A stretch of DNA of 64,000 nucleotides from Muscardinus avellanarius (lineage: Eukaryota > Chordata > Mammalia > Rodentia > Gliridae), in the NCBI GenBank assembly GCA_963383645.1, contig OY726569.1, positions 25,553,054 through 25,617,053 of the forward strand, written 5' to 3'. The position numbers and the translations under genes were made by a program. Shown piece by piece: positions 10,812-20,852 of the stretch. The notes below the pieces were generated by a model that was given only the letters and a program-made list of their open reading frames with translations, was not told where the DNA came from and did not search any database. Within the stretch, counting starts at the first letter, position 1. The number at the start of each line of letters is the position of its first letter.

Positions 10812-11268
10812 TGTATAGTTAGGGGCCGGGTGCTGTGCAGGCACTCAGGCAGGGAGGGGCGGCAGCTGTTACAATGCCGAGTGCCCCTCTGTCTTTGCCC
10901 TTTGTTCTAATGATTAACCTATAGTAAAAGCCTCAGAGTCATAGTTGCTGAGCAACTGATACTGCCCAATAGAGGCAAAGGCCAGGTAGATTCTTAACCC
11001 CTGCACTTAGTAAGTGCACTGTCCGGAGATAAAGAGGCACCACCTGGCTAAGAAATAAGTAACTAGCCCATTGCCTTGGTAACGATGATAAAAAAGATAC
11101 CAATACAAAATCTACTTAAAGGCTGGGGTCCCAAAAAGGAGCCAGAGTTCCATTTTCAGGCTCTCCAGCATGCGGGTCAGCAGGCTGCTTTTTCTTTTTC
11201 TTCTCTATTTCCTACTGCTTTTGTAATAAAGATTCGTTAAAGCTGCACTGAGCTGCCTATTAGCTTTA
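10812..11268 (+). mobile_element. solo LTR-like element (ERV, class uncertain)
   Basis: A unique block ends with 'gtaataaagattcg' (poly(A) signal 11225-11230), about 110 bases after a TATA-like 'ctacttaaaggct', which is the U3-R-U5 arrangement of an LTR. The segment 'gcaccacctggctaagaa' is closely matched by 'gacaccacctggttaataa' in the element at 21745. Ends are approximate and no internal retroviral sequence adjoins it. Confidence 0.5.
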
Positions 11269-11285
11269 ATTATTTATTTATTTAC

Positions 11286-11320
<35 letters not shown>

Positions 11321-11323
11321 TTG
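11269..11323. repeat. (ATTT)n microsatellite
   Basis: About 13 tetranucleotide units, the expanded antisense tail of the next SINE. Confidence 0.9.
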
Positions 11324-11734
11324 CAGGTCTGGGGATGGAACCCAGGGGCATACGACCTCCGAGCTATACCCCCTGTGATATTTTTTATTCTTTTTTTTTT
11401 TTTTTTTGGTGGTACTGGGGATGGAACCCAGATGCCTTCTACCTCCAGGCTACACTCCTAGACCTATTTTATATTTTATTTGGAAACAGGGTCTCACCAA
11501 GTTGCTGAGAGCCTCACTATGTAGGTGAGGCCGGCTTTGAATTTGCGGGATCCTCCTGTCTCAGCCTCCCAGGCCTGCACCACCACGCCTGGGTTTTATT
11601 CTCTTTTGAAACAGGGTCTCGCTAAGTTGCAGAGGATCTCACTAAGTAGCTGAGGCTGTCCTCCAACCGGGATCCTCCTGTCTCAGCCTTCCAAATGCTG
11701 GGATTACAAGCGTGGGCTACCACACTTGGCTTTT
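11324..11734 (-). mobile_element. B1-dID SINE, type C, split by a nested copy
   Basis: The ID half ('tctggggatggaaccc', 'taccccctg') is at 11324-11392 and the B1 half resumes at about 11597 with 'gaaacagggtctcgctaag'. The gap is filled by a type B SINE in the A-rich linker. Confidence 0.85.
11393..11596 (-). mobile_element. B1-dID SINE, type B, nested
   Basis: Poly(T), 'tggtggtactggggatgg', 'ctccaggctacactcctaga' and a short B1 head. Inserted in the linker of the type C element. Confidence 0.85.
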
Positions 11735-11853
11735 ATTTTTTATTTTGAAACAGAGTTTCCCTAAATTGCTGGGGCTGGACATAATCCTGTGATCCTCCTG
11801 TCTCATTCTCCCAAGTACTGCAGTTACTAGTATGCACCACTACCTCCAGCTGA
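11735..11853 (-). mobile_element. B1 half of a B1-dID SINE
   Basis: Antisense 'gaaacagagtttccctaaat' to 'gcaccactacctccagct'. No ID half, so either 5' linker truncation or part of a dimer with the preceding copy. Confidence 0.7.
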
Positions 11854-12067
11854 CAACCTATTTTATATTTCAATACTTCCACTCTATTGTTTCTGGTCAG
11901 CAGCCCCTTCTTCACTTGTTGAAATGTTTCTTTACGTCTGGTACAAATGAAAGCTCTACTCTCGATTCTTCTTTAAGCCTACGGTCAGAATTTATTTATT
12001 CCTTGTGCTCTACATTCTTTTCATCAACAAGTAATTATTGAACAGCTACAATGCACTAGGCACCCTT
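11854..12067. other. unique, possible L2-like remnant
   Basis: The motif 'aattattgaacagctacaatgcactaggcacc' (about 12031-12064) resembles the ancient mammalian repeat core 'tattgagcacctactatgtgccaggcac'. The assignment is tentative. Confidence 0.3.
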
Positions 12068-12072
12068 TTATT

Positions 12073-12107
<35 letters not shown>

Positions 12108-12108
12108 T
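12068..12108. repeat. (ATTT)n microsatellite
   Basis: Ten units abutting a minus-strand SINE tail. Confidence 0.9.
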
Positions 12109-12312
12109 TGCGGTACTGGGGATGGAAACAAGGAGCATTCTACCTCCAAACTACACCCACAGCCCTAGATTTTAGTCTTTTTATTTTGAAACAGGGTCTC
12201 ACTAAGTTGTGGAGGGCCTCACTAAGTAGCTGAGGCTGGCCACAAACCGCGATCCTCCTGTCTCAGCCTCCCGAATGCTGGGATTGCAAGCGTGTGCCTC
12301 CACACCACGCTT
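12109..12312 (-). mobile_element. B1-dID SINE, type A
   Basis: Full-length antisense copy with 'gcggtactggggatgg' and an intact B1 half ending 'tgcctccacaccacgct'. Confidence 0.9.
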
Positions 12313-12339
12313 CTAGTACCCCATTCAGGGTGGAGATAC

Positions 12340-12386
12340 GTATAGATATAGATAGATACAGATATAGATAGATATAGATATACATA
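12340..12386. repeat. (GATA)n-like microsatellite
   Basis: Imperfect GATA/TAGATA units. Confidence 0.85.
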
Positions 12387-12692
12387 TTTCATTCGAAATC
12401 TGACCTAAAGATAAGTGGACAATGTAGAAAACGTATAGAGGACATTATGCTTGAGAATTAAATGAAGGCCAATCTAGAAGAAATGTGATGTGTAAGGATG
12501 TAGTGGTGAAATGTGTATTATGAGAAATTTTCAAGAAGTAGGCATAGAATAGAATGTGTATGGCCTCATAGATCATAATCAAATTTTTGGAATCATCTTA
12601 ACATGGTAAAACACCACTGAACATATTTAAGTGGCTGTGTTAGAGGAGATGATTGTGACATAACCAAGTGTGCTTTAGGAAAGATCCATCAG
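12387..12692. other. unique sequence
   Basis: AT-rich with no recognised gene or repeat. Confidence 0.4.
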
Positions 12693-12914
12693 GCCGGGCG
12701 TGGTGGCGCACGCTTGTAACCCCAGCATTTGGGAGGCTGAGACCGGAGGATCGCGGTTCGCGGACAGCCTCAGCTACTTAGTGAGGGCCTTTGCAACTCA
12801 GTGAGACCCTGTTTCAAAATAAAGAAGAGGTACCCGGTACCACCAAAAAAAAATAATAATAATAATAATAAAGAAGAGGTAGAAAGCCCCTAGATTCCAT
12901 CCTCAGAACCGCAA
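12693..12914 (+). mobile_element. B1-dID SINE with a tail-only insertion in its linker
   Basis: The B1 half is complete. At the linker a 15-bp direct repeat 'aataaagaagaggta' (12818-12832 and 12867-12881) brackets 34 bases consisting of a SINE end ('ggtaccacc') plus an A/AAT tail. The host ID half then resumes. Confidence 0.8.
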
Positions 12915-12917
12915 GAA

Positions 12918-12957
<40 letters not shown>

Positions 12958-12959
12958 AA
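12915..12959. repeat. (GAAA)n microsatellite
   Basis: Eleven tetranucleotide units growing out of the preceding SINE tail. Confidence 0.95.
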
Positions 12960-13012
12960 CGAGAAGTGGATGAATTTGGGAGGGACTAGATATGAAAATG
13001 AACTGAGAGCCG

Positions 13013-13232
13013 GGCGTGGTTTATGCTTGTCATCGCCACATTTGGGAGGCTGAGACCGGAGGCTCGCGGTTCACAGCCAGCCTCAGCTATTTAGTGAGGC
13101 CCTCTGCAACTCAGTGAGACCCTGTTTCAAAATAAAGAATAAAAAATAGGGCTGGGGGAGGAGCTTGGAGGTAGAATGCCCCTGGGTTCCATTCCCAGTA
13201 CCGCAAAAAATAAAAATAAAAATAAAAAATAG
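13013..13232 (+). mobile_element. B1-dID SINE, type A
   Basis: Nearly complete. An 8-9 base deletion in the head ('gtggtttatgcttgtcatc') removes part of the A-box region. Confidence 0.9.
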
Positions 13233-13410
13233 TATGGGTTATATTATGTAGAATATAGGATTGATGCGTTTTACCTGAAAGCAAAGAGGCAGAGATTTGA
13301 TAGTTCCGAAGTTTATTAGCAGTTCCACAATTCAGTCTTTGGTCATGTCCTTGACGATGACAGGAAGAGTGACAATGGAGATTGTAGAAATTTAAGACTA
13401 GTTACAGAGT
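13233..13410. other. unique sequence between SINEs
   Basis: AT-rich, nothing recognised. Confidence 0.35.
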
Positions 13411-13841
13411 CGGGCGGCACATGCTTGTAACCCCAGCATTTGGGAGGCTGAGACAGGAGGATCGCGGTTCGCGGACAGCCTCAGCTACTTAGTGAGGCCC
13501 TCCGCAACTGTGTGAGAACCTGTTTCAAAATAAAGAATAAAAAATAGGAAGCCGGGCGTGGTGGCGCACGCTTGTAATCCCAGCATTCGGGAGGCTGAGA
13601 CCAGAGGATCGCGGTTCGGGGACAGCCTCAGCTACTTAGGCCCTCCGCAACTCAGTGAGACCCGGTTTCAAAATAAAGAATAAAAAATAGGGCAGGGGGT
13701 GTAGCTCGGAGGTCAAATGCCCCTGGGTTCCACCCCCAGACCCACACACACAAAAAAAGGGTAGGGGGTGTAGCTCAGAGGTAGAGTGCCCCTGGTTTCC
13801 ATCCCTAGACCCACAAAAAAAAAAAAAAAAAAAAAAAAAAC
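13411..13841 (+). mobile_element. B1-dID SINE, type C, split by a nested copy
   Basis: The B1 half is at 13411-13549. The ID half 'gggtagggggtgtagctcag' to 'ccatccctagaccc' with a 25-A tail resumes at 13759. The two parts make one element interrupted in the A-rich linker. Confidence 0.85.
13550..13758 (+). mobile_element. B1-dID SINE, type C, nested
   Basis: Complete copy with head 'gccgggcgtggtggcgcac' and end 'cacccccagaccc' plus A-tail, lying inside the linker of the host copy. Confidence 0.9.
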
Positions 13842-13849
13842 TAGTTACC

Positions 13850-14057
13850 AGCCAGGTGTGGTGGCGCACACTTGTAATCCCAGCATTTGGGAGGCTGAGA
13901 CCGGAGGATCGCGGTTCACAGCCAGCCTCAGCTACTTAGTGAGGCCCTTTGCAACTCAGGGAGACCCTGTTTCAAAATAAAAAATAAAAAGTAGGTTTGG
14001 GGGTGTAACTCAGAGGTAGAATGCCCCTGGGTTTCGTTCCCAGTACAACAACAACAA
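13850..14057 (+). mobile_element. B1-dID SINE, type A
   Basis: Full-length, ending 'gttcccagtac' with an (AAC) tail only 21 bases downstream of the OR6S1 stop codon. Confidence 0.9.
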
Positions 14058-14077
14058 TTTACCAAGTTTTTCCCCTT

Positions 14078-15073
14078 CTAACCCAATGTTTTCTTATTCG
14101 CACGCTCAGCAAGTGAAAGATTCCCTATAAAATCGGCTACCGCCTTCCTAACCACGCCCTTCAAAGCTTCCTGGACTTGCTCGTTGCGTAAGGCGTAGAT
14201 GATGGGATTCAGCAGCGGTGTCACAAATGTGGTCACCACGGTCACTGCCCAGTTCGTGTCCACAGAGCCACTCTGCGATGGCCGCACGTAGAGAAAAATG
14301 GCGCTTCCGTAGAAGAGGGTCGCCACCATCAGGTGGGAGGTGCAGGTGGAGAAGGCCTTCTGCCGGCCGGAAGCGGAGGAAACGCGCAGGACCGCCAGGA
14401 TGATGTGGCCGTAGGACGCAGCAGTGACCGCCAGGGAGGACACGATGACCAGCGAGGCCAGGACAAAGTCGGTCTCCTCCAGCTCCCTGGTGCTGGCGCT
14501 GGCCACCTGGAGCAGCGGGCCGCTGTCACAGAAGAAGTGCCGCACCACCGCCCCCTGCTGGCAGAAGGGGAGCGAGGCCACGGCCGCAGTGGGGCCGAGC
14601 ACCGGGAGCAGGCCCCCCAGCCAGCAGGCCCCGGCCACGCGGACGCTCGCCGCCCGGGTCATGAGCGCCCGGTAGCGCAGCGGGTGGCAGACGGCCAGGT
14701 AGCGATCCACAGACATGGCGGCCAGCAGGAGGAATTCAGAGGCCCCGAGGAAGAAGTAGAAATAAAACTGAGCGATGCATGCGGCAAAGGAAATGGTGTG
14801 TTGCTTTGAGAGGAAATTGCTCAGCATTTTAGGAATGATGACAGAAGTGATCAGAATTTCCAGGCAGGACAGGTTACCCAGAAAGAAGTACATGGGGGTG
14901 TGGAGGCGAGCATCAGAGGCGACCAGCCCCACGATCAGCAAGTTGCCTGACAGAGTCAGCAGATAGACGAGGAGGAGCGCCGTAAACAGCTCCACTCCTG
15001 CGCCCTTGAGATTTGGGAAGCCTGCCAGGATGAATTCCATGGTGCCACCGCTCTGGTTCCCACCACAAGCCAT
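14078..15073 (-). CDS. OR6S1: olfactory receptor, OR6S1 orthologue
   Basis: Class A odorant GPCR of olfactory-neuron cilia, expected to couple through G-olf to cAMP signalling; its ligand is not evident. The 331-residue product has the family landmarks: N-glycosylation site NQS at 6-8, GN in TM1 (43-44), LHTPMYFFLGNLS (57-69), TM3 Cys99, MSVDRYLAVCHP (120-131, the MAYDRY site), KAFSTCTSHL (239-248) and PLLNPIIYALRN (286-297). From memory human OR6S1 is also 331 residues and closely similar. I chose Met at 15073 because it aligns with the human start; the frame stays open 34 codons further upstream. The coding region is single-exon, as is usual for this family. The middle third is unusually CpG-rich. 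No stops or frameshifts are visible. Confidence 0.93.
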   Translation of the reverse strand: MACGGNQSGGTMEFILAGFPNLKGAGVELFTALLLVYLLTLSGNLLIVGLVASDARLHTPMYFFLGNLSCLEILITSVIIPKMLSNFLSKQHTISFAACIAQFYFYFFLGASEFLLLAAMSVDRYLAVCHPLRYRALMTRAASVRVAGACWLGGLLPVLGPTAAVASLPFCQQGAVVRHFFCDSGPLLQVASASTRELEETDFVLASLVIVSSLAVTAASYGHIILAVLRVSSASGRQKAFSTCTSHLMVATLFYGSAIFLYVRPSQSGSVDTNWAVTVVTTFVTPLLNPIIYALRNEQVQEALKGVVRKAVADFIGNLSLAERANKKTLG

Positions 15074-15420
15074 TCTCTTTCCCACCTGTACGACAATATG
15101 AACGTGGTCCCAGCGAGTGGGCTCTCTAGTTAATAGTCCCCAAGCCGTATGGTGCACGTGTCCCATTTTCTCCAATCACAGATCCGGTGAATACGCGACG
15201 CACCCCAGCTCATCGTTTGTGGATTTTAGAGCTGGGGGGGGGTAGTCTACAAAGGGGAGCCAATGTTTAGGTTAAAAAAATGCCAGGAGCCTCTTCCATC
15301 TTCACGTCTTCATGTCTCAGCCCTTAAATGATGGTACCTCATTATTATAACAATATCATTAATATGTGATTTGGGTAAAAATAACAGAAAAAATTATTTT
15401 GCAAAGAATGTGACTCGCAC
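15074..15420. other. OR6S1 5' flank
   Basis: Probably holds the 5' leader or an upstream intron. A possible acceptor 'gtacag' lies about 13 bases before the ATG on the minus strand, but I cannot place an upstream exon. Confidence 0.3.
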
Positions 15421-15612
15421 TGATCATGGTGGCACATGCCTGGAGTGCTAGTATTTGGGAAGCCGAAACAAGAGGATCGGAGGCTTGCAGCCAGCTTCAG
15501 CAACTCGCTAAGGCCTTGTTTCAAAATAAAAATATAAAATAGGGCTGAAGTATAGCTCAGAGACAGAACGCCCTTGGGTTCAAACCCTAATATCATAGAA
15601 GAAAAGGAAAAA
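15421..15612 (+). mobile_element. B1-dID SINE, old
   Basis: Diverged head 'catggtggcacatgcctgg' and ID half 'tatagctcagagacagaac'. Starts about 350 bases upstream of the OR6S1 start codon. Confidence 0.8.
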
Positions 15613-16019
15613 AAATGGCTTCCATTTGACCAGGATCAGAATTTGAACCAAACTATCTACCTTTGAATCCCTGTGTCTCCACAGACCAGCTGAATGTTTC
15701 TCTCTGCTCCTCAATTGTGAAATTCTGTGAGGAACAAAGGATTTAAAGGCATTTCCACAAAGAACTGACAAATAAGTGATGTGATAGAGAAGGCCCTGGG
15801 CTATAAGTGAGGACATCAGAATCCAGGCTTGCCCTGCACTCCCCTGGGAAGACCGGCAAGGGGTCTGGCCCCTGCTGTACCTCACCTTCTTCCCAGGTGT
15901 CCAAAGAGCTGGAAGAAGCTAGGCCATCTCATACACCTATTATATGAAATTACTCTTCTCCAGCAACCCAAGGGCCTAGCTGAACTCAGACCTCCACAAA
16001 GTACTTGCTTTTCTAAACT
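15613..16019. other. unique sequence
   Basis: No feature recognised. Short frames on both strands lack motifs. Confidence 0.4.
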
Positions 16020-16446
16020 GGGAGAATTGGCACATGCCTGTAATCCCAGTACTTGGGAGGCCGAGACAGGAGGAAGATCATAGCTTTGAGGACAGCCTCA
16101 GCAACTGAGCAATTTCCAGAAGCCTCTCATCACCCTAAAGAGACTGTTTCAAAATAAAAGTTAAAAAAGTCAGCAATCGACACGAGGATTATGCTTGTAA
16201 TCCCAGTACTTAGGAGGCTTGCTGTTCGAGGATAGCTTCCGCCACTTAGTGAGGCCATCTGCAACTTAGTGAGATCCTGTTTCAAATTAATAGTAAAAAT
16301 AGGGTTGGGGGTGTAGCTCAGAGGTAGAATGCCCCTGGGTTCCATACCCAGTACGGCTAAACAAATAAATAAATATAAATAAATAAAATAAGGCTGAGGG
16401 TATAACTCTGAAGTAGAATGCCCACCTGGGTACAATTCTCGGTACT
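16020..16446 (+). mobile_element. B1-dID SINE, split by a nested copy
   Basis: The B1 part runs to 'gactgtttcaaaataaaag'. The ID part 'ggctgagggtataactctg' resumes at about 16390 and ends before a CA repeat. Confidence 0.75.
16170..16376 (+). mobile_element. B1-dID SINE, type A, nested
   Basis: Complete ID half 'ggttgggggtgtagctcag'. The B1 part has a deletion around 'aggaggcttgctgttcg'. Inserted in the host linker, with an (AAAT) tail. Confidence 0.8.
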
Positions 16447-16466
16447 AACACACACACACACACACA
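16447..16466. repeat. (CA)n microsatellite
   Basis: Ten CA units at the end of the host SINE. Confidence 0.85.
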
Positions 16467-17274
16467 ATTGTATTTCTAAGGCTAATTGTGCCCTTATTTA
16501 AAAAAAAAAAAAAAGGAAGGAACTACATTAATTCAACCAATCCATCAGTCAGTTACCCATACCTACTTATTTAGTGTCAACTTGAAGCTAAGTACTCTGG
16601 GGGAATATTAAAATGAGTTCTTTCCATTTTTTGAGTCCACGATATTCACCCCCATAGAACTACCAATCAAAGACCCTTTCACAACCTGGGTTCTCTAAGA
16701 TGGCTTATCAGAAGCAGAATTCTGAGTTCCTGATTGTAATAATTAATAAAAAAAATTTAGAAACGATTCCTTACCTTTTAATTCAAATCCTTGCAGTTCT
16801 GAAGACCACAACAAATTAGAAAAGCTGAGTCAGTGACATTCTGAAGCCTTGTTTTTTAAAAGCCTCCGTTCTCATGCAAAGCCTGAGGTTGACTTGAAGA
16901 TCTGTGGCTCCCTGCCAGCTCCATTATTTTCTAGCACACCCAAACAGTCTTTGTTCCCAGAAAACATTCGGCTCTTAACAGCTTCTCACCGGTGGGTCCC
17001 AGATGTATGAGTAGGAATATTTTCATACTTTTCTCTAGGATAAAGCAATTCTGCTGCGTTTTTTCCCCTAGGCGTTCATTCAGTCTCCAGATTCTGTAGA
17101 AATTGCCTTATTATCAGTAAAGTTATTCAGCTCCACTCTGCATTTATTACGTACCAAATGCTGCACTTAGTGATTCAGAGATACAAGGGACATCGCTGCT
17201 ATGCTCATGTATCTCACTGCCTAGGGAAGCGACAGAAACCTGAGATGTGAGACAAGTAAAATGCTACAGGTGAA
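16467..17274. other. unique, with a possible L2-like remnant
   Basis: The stretch around 17130-17230 ('catttattacgtaccaaatg', then 'tgattcagagatacaaggg') resembles the widespread mammalian L2-like motif. Otherwise nothing recognised. Confidence 0.35.
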
Positions 17275-17700
17275 GCCGGGCGTGGTGGCGCACACTTGTC
17301 ATCCCAGTATTCGAGAGGCTGAGCCAGGAGGACCACAGGTTTGTAGCCAGCCTCAGCTACTTAGTGAGCCCTGTGCAACTCAGTGAGACCCTGTTTCAAA
17401 ATAAAGAATAAAAAATAGGGCTGGGGCCGGGCGTGGAGGCACACGCTTGTAATCCCCGTGCTTGGGAGGCGGAGACAAGAGCATCGTGCAGGTTTGAAGC
17501 CAGCCTCGTTGGCTTAAGAGACCCTGTTTCCAAAGAAATAAAAAATTAAAAAAAAAAATAGGTCTGGGAGTGGAGCCTGAAGGTAGAAGGGTTCCATCCC
17601 CAGTACCACCAAAAAAAACAAAACAAAAAAAAAATAGGGCTGGGGTGTAGCTTGGAGGTAGAATTCCCCCTGGGTTCCAACCCTGGTACCACAAAAATAA
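17275..17700 (+). mobile_element. B1-dID SINE, type A, split by a nested type B
   Basis: Host B1 half at 17275-17426 and ID half from about 17634. The linker sequence 'aaaaaatagggctgggg' occurs on both sides of the inner element as its 17-bp target-site duplication. Confidence 0.9.
17427..17624 (+). mobile_element. B1-dID SINE, type B, nested
   Basis: Diagnostic 'ccccgtgcttgggaggcgg' and 'ggtctgggagtggagcc', but its end reads 'gggttccatccccagtacc', a mix of type A and B, so it may be an intermediate or gene-converted copy. Confidence 0.85.
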
Positions 17701-17724
17701 TAATGACTTAAAAAATAAAGAATA

Positions 17725-17889
17725 GCCAGGTGTCATGGTGAATGCTTGTAATCCCAGCACTTGGGAGACTGAGAAAGGAGGATCCGGGTTTGCGATCAGT
17801 CTCAGCTACTTAGTGAGGCCCTTTGCAACTCAGTGAGACTCCTTCCTCTCAGAGCTAGAATGCCCCTGGCATTCCATCCCCAGTTCCAC
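17725..17889 (+). mobile_element. B1-dID SINE with internal deletion
   Basis: The linker and first half of the ID part are missing: 'cagtgagactccttcctctc' joins directly to 'agagctagaatgcc'. Confidence 0.8.
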
Positions 17890-17908
17890 AGAAAGAAAGA
17901 AAGAAGGA

Positions 17909-17963
<55 letters not shown>

Positions 17964-17990
17964 GAAAGAAAGAAAGGAAAGAAAGAGAAA
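17890..17990. repeat. (GAAA)n microsatellite
   Basis: About 25 units with a few GGAA variants, expanded from the preceding SINE tail. The Lys/Glu/Arg repeat protein reading is an artefact. Confidence 0.95.
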
Positions 17991-19595
17991 TACTACAGAT
18001 GCCTACCGAGGACTAAGGGAGACACAGAAAGGAAACCAAATTGATGAGACTTAGACAGGTAGGATTCTAGAGAAAGATGATTCCTAGAGCAAATATTTAA
18101 AAATAAGTATGGCTTTGACAGGAGAGGAGGGTCTTCAATGGAAAAGAACAGCATATAAACACAGGTCATTGGGGCTAAAGCACAGAACACAGGGGTAGAG
18201 TATATTGAGATAGCATGGTCACCTCCAAGGGGGCTCTTTCTGGCCCTCTGTTGCTCTCTGTGAAAACACTCCATTGAATCAAGCCTAAACTCAATCTTAA
18301 GTGAGAGGGAAGTTCAGTGCCAGCTCCAAACACGGAAGGAATTCCTCATACCCACCTTTCTTGAAAGGCCTTGATATCTCCAAGGATGAGGGTCACTCTG
18401 AAGGAATTCTCTTTCCCTGTTTATGATTTAACTTCTTGCTCCCCCTGCAGTTCTTTCCACACCCCATGCTCTGAGGCTAGCAAGCCTGGCATTCTCAGCA
18501 TTCCTGAGGATGGGCACAGCACTTGGGGAGAAGTTGGGTCATCTCTTCTCGGGGGCTTACCTCCCTGGCAAAATTCCTCAGGCGCTGAACTTCTTCCTGG
18601 TGAACACGGGAGTGGATCCAAGGAGGCTGTGTCATATTGCCAGAGCAAGTCATCAGGACCCACCCTTCCCTCCCTGTAGAAAGAATGTCTACTGCAATGT
18701 GACAATTGCCTCAAGCTCTAACAGGCGGTTGATGTGAAAGGCAAAGCTCTCCCAGAGCTCCAAGAGCTGTCACTACAGAACGTGGCTCAAAGGCAAGGTG
18801 AATCTGCAGGGCTATACTGTGCCTGCTATCTTTGAAAACACTTATTGCACTCACCTATAGTTTTTCTCAATTCTGGTAGCTGAAACACATTCTATTTGAA
18901 GCTTTGTCTTCACTATCTTTTTTGTGCTAGATTTCAAGTACAAAGTGTCAGTTTTCATCTTTTAGACCCCATCCTTCTTGGCCCCTGGAATTAGCCTGGG
19001 ATTAAGAGGAGACGGCTAAAGTCATTGACTTCTCTCTGTCTCTTTCATGCATAACTTTGGTTTCCCAAAATGTCCCCAAATGAGGACTGACCAGCTCTCA
19101 GGAGCCCAGGCAGCCACAGTGCAGTCTGGGGAAAGGCTACCCAGTTGATGAGAAGAAAAGAGGAAAGAGGAGGGAATACTTTCTAAGAGACCCAGGGGAG
19201 ATGTGCAGTTCTACAGAAATTTCCCAGACTGTGCCAAGGAAATCTGAAAAGGAAGCTGACCCTTCGTTCAACAGTAAGTGACTCTGGATATTTTTGCATT
19301 TGTCTGTGAACAGTCTCAAGCCAGGCCGCTGCAGTAAGAGCATTAACATAGAAATGAGAAGGGTAGAGACTGACCCACAGTGGAAGACGGTGCTCACCAT
19401 ACACCTTCCTCCTGCCCTCGGGGACACGTTTGTATCTCAAGTAACACAGACTTCATTTCTTCTCCCTGAGGACTTAGATGATATTGGAAATCCCTCTCCT
19501 GGCTTCTGAATTAGAAAATGATGGGAGCCCCAAGGGTGTGGTAAGAGAGAGGAAGGCTTCCTGTATCGTCCTTGTCTTCTGTTGCTTCTCTCTGC
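17991..19595. other. unique sequence, nothing recognised
   Basis: About 1.6 kb without a gene, SINE or L1 that I can support. Frames of about 100 codons on both strands overlap one another and carry no motif. Confidence 0.4.
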
Positions 19596-19605
19596 CTCAT
19601 TCTTT

Positions 19606-20842
19606 TTTTCTTTCTGATATCTTTTTATTTCATCAAATTTGTTATTTTTCAGGAGTGTCTGAAATAAAAAATATAATTGAGTCCCATCATTATTTCATTA
19701 CCATGGAAATGGCTTTAAGAGAAAACTGGTCAGATGAATATTATTGCTTTCCATTTTCAACCAGTAAATAGTTGCCATTGATAAACAGACAGCCCAGTCT
19801 GCCCAGAATGCTCAAGATATGTTATACAATACAACATGCCTGTCCGCAGGGGAATGACCTAGGAAATAACTTATGTGAACTTCTTAATCTCATCATATAA
19901 GACAAGCACAAAGGCACCACCCATGCCTTTGAAAACATTGGACCACGTGCCCTTGAAAAAAGCTTTGCCGCCTTCATCACAAGCAATCTTCTTCCAGCAG
20001 TCGATTGTACCCGTGTACATGATGTCAGTTCCTTTGGGTCCTGACTGCATCATCATGCGACGGCGAACAGTGTCAAATGGATAGGAAGTCAACCCCGCAA
20101 CGGCAGTGACAGACTATGCAATCATCCAGCTGATGAAGATGTGGGTATTCTTGGGATCTGGAAGCATTCCCTTCGCAGTGTCATAGATGCCAAAGTAGGC
20201 AGCTCCATAGATGATAATACCCTGCATGGATATGTTAAAGCCTTGGTACAGACCCTTAATCCCATCAGATTTGGAGATCTTAACCGGGCAGTCACCGAGG
20301 CCTTTGAATTCCCTCTCGGCTCCAGCTTTACCCACATCAGCTGCTAGACGGGTACAGGCAAAATCAAGAGGGTACACAAAACACAAGGGTGTGGCCCCAG
20401 TGGCACCACCCAATGCCAGGTTCCCTGCGAAGTAGCACCAGAACTGGGTTCTCTTGTCCACATCACCCAGGAAGATCTGCTTGTATTTATCTTTGAAGAC
20501 AAAGTTGAAAGCCTGGGTGGGGAAGTATCTGATGACATTGGCCAGGTTACCACGCCAGAAGGACATGACTCCTTGCTCCTTGGGGATACGGACCACGCAG
20601 TCTATAATGCCCTTGTATTGCTTATCTGCAGTGATTTGTTTGCTGGCATGTTGCACCTGCAGCAGCAGCTTGACCCGCTCAATGGGCATTACTGCCATCT
20701 TGGAGATGGCCACGGCTACTCCATCTGCCAGGAAGTCCTTGGCGAAGGACACAGCGGCATCTGTCATGTTGAAAGAAGGCGAGACAGGTGACCACAGGAA
20801 AAAACTGGATGAGGAACCGGCTAGGACTCCAGGGCTTTGGGG
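19606..20842 (-). pseudogene. SLC25A5: SLC25A5 (ANT2) processed pseudogene
   Basis: Intronless full-length copy of the mitochondrial ADP/ATP carrier 2. The coding part (20767 to 19871) keeps all 298 codons with no indel; codon 218 (20114-20116) has become TAG where the parent has Gln. Carrier signatures remain (PIERVK at 28-33, PLDF in repeat 2, the RRRMMM nucleotide-carrier motif), but there are damaging-looking changes such as PLDFAR to PLDFAC. A 3'UTR with AATAAA (19624-19629 in complement), an A-rich tail and 'ctcattcttt' at both ends (19596-19605, 20843-20852) show L1-mediated retroposition. Truncation would remove the third carrier repeat, so a working carrier is unlikely. Confidence 0.95.
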
Positions 20843-20852
20843 CTCATTCTTT

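Noticed and set aside
13850..14057. SINE tail as an OR6S1 3' extension
   Set aside because: The receptor stop codon is at 14078-14080 and the SINE is downstream in the opposite orientation. No coding continuity.
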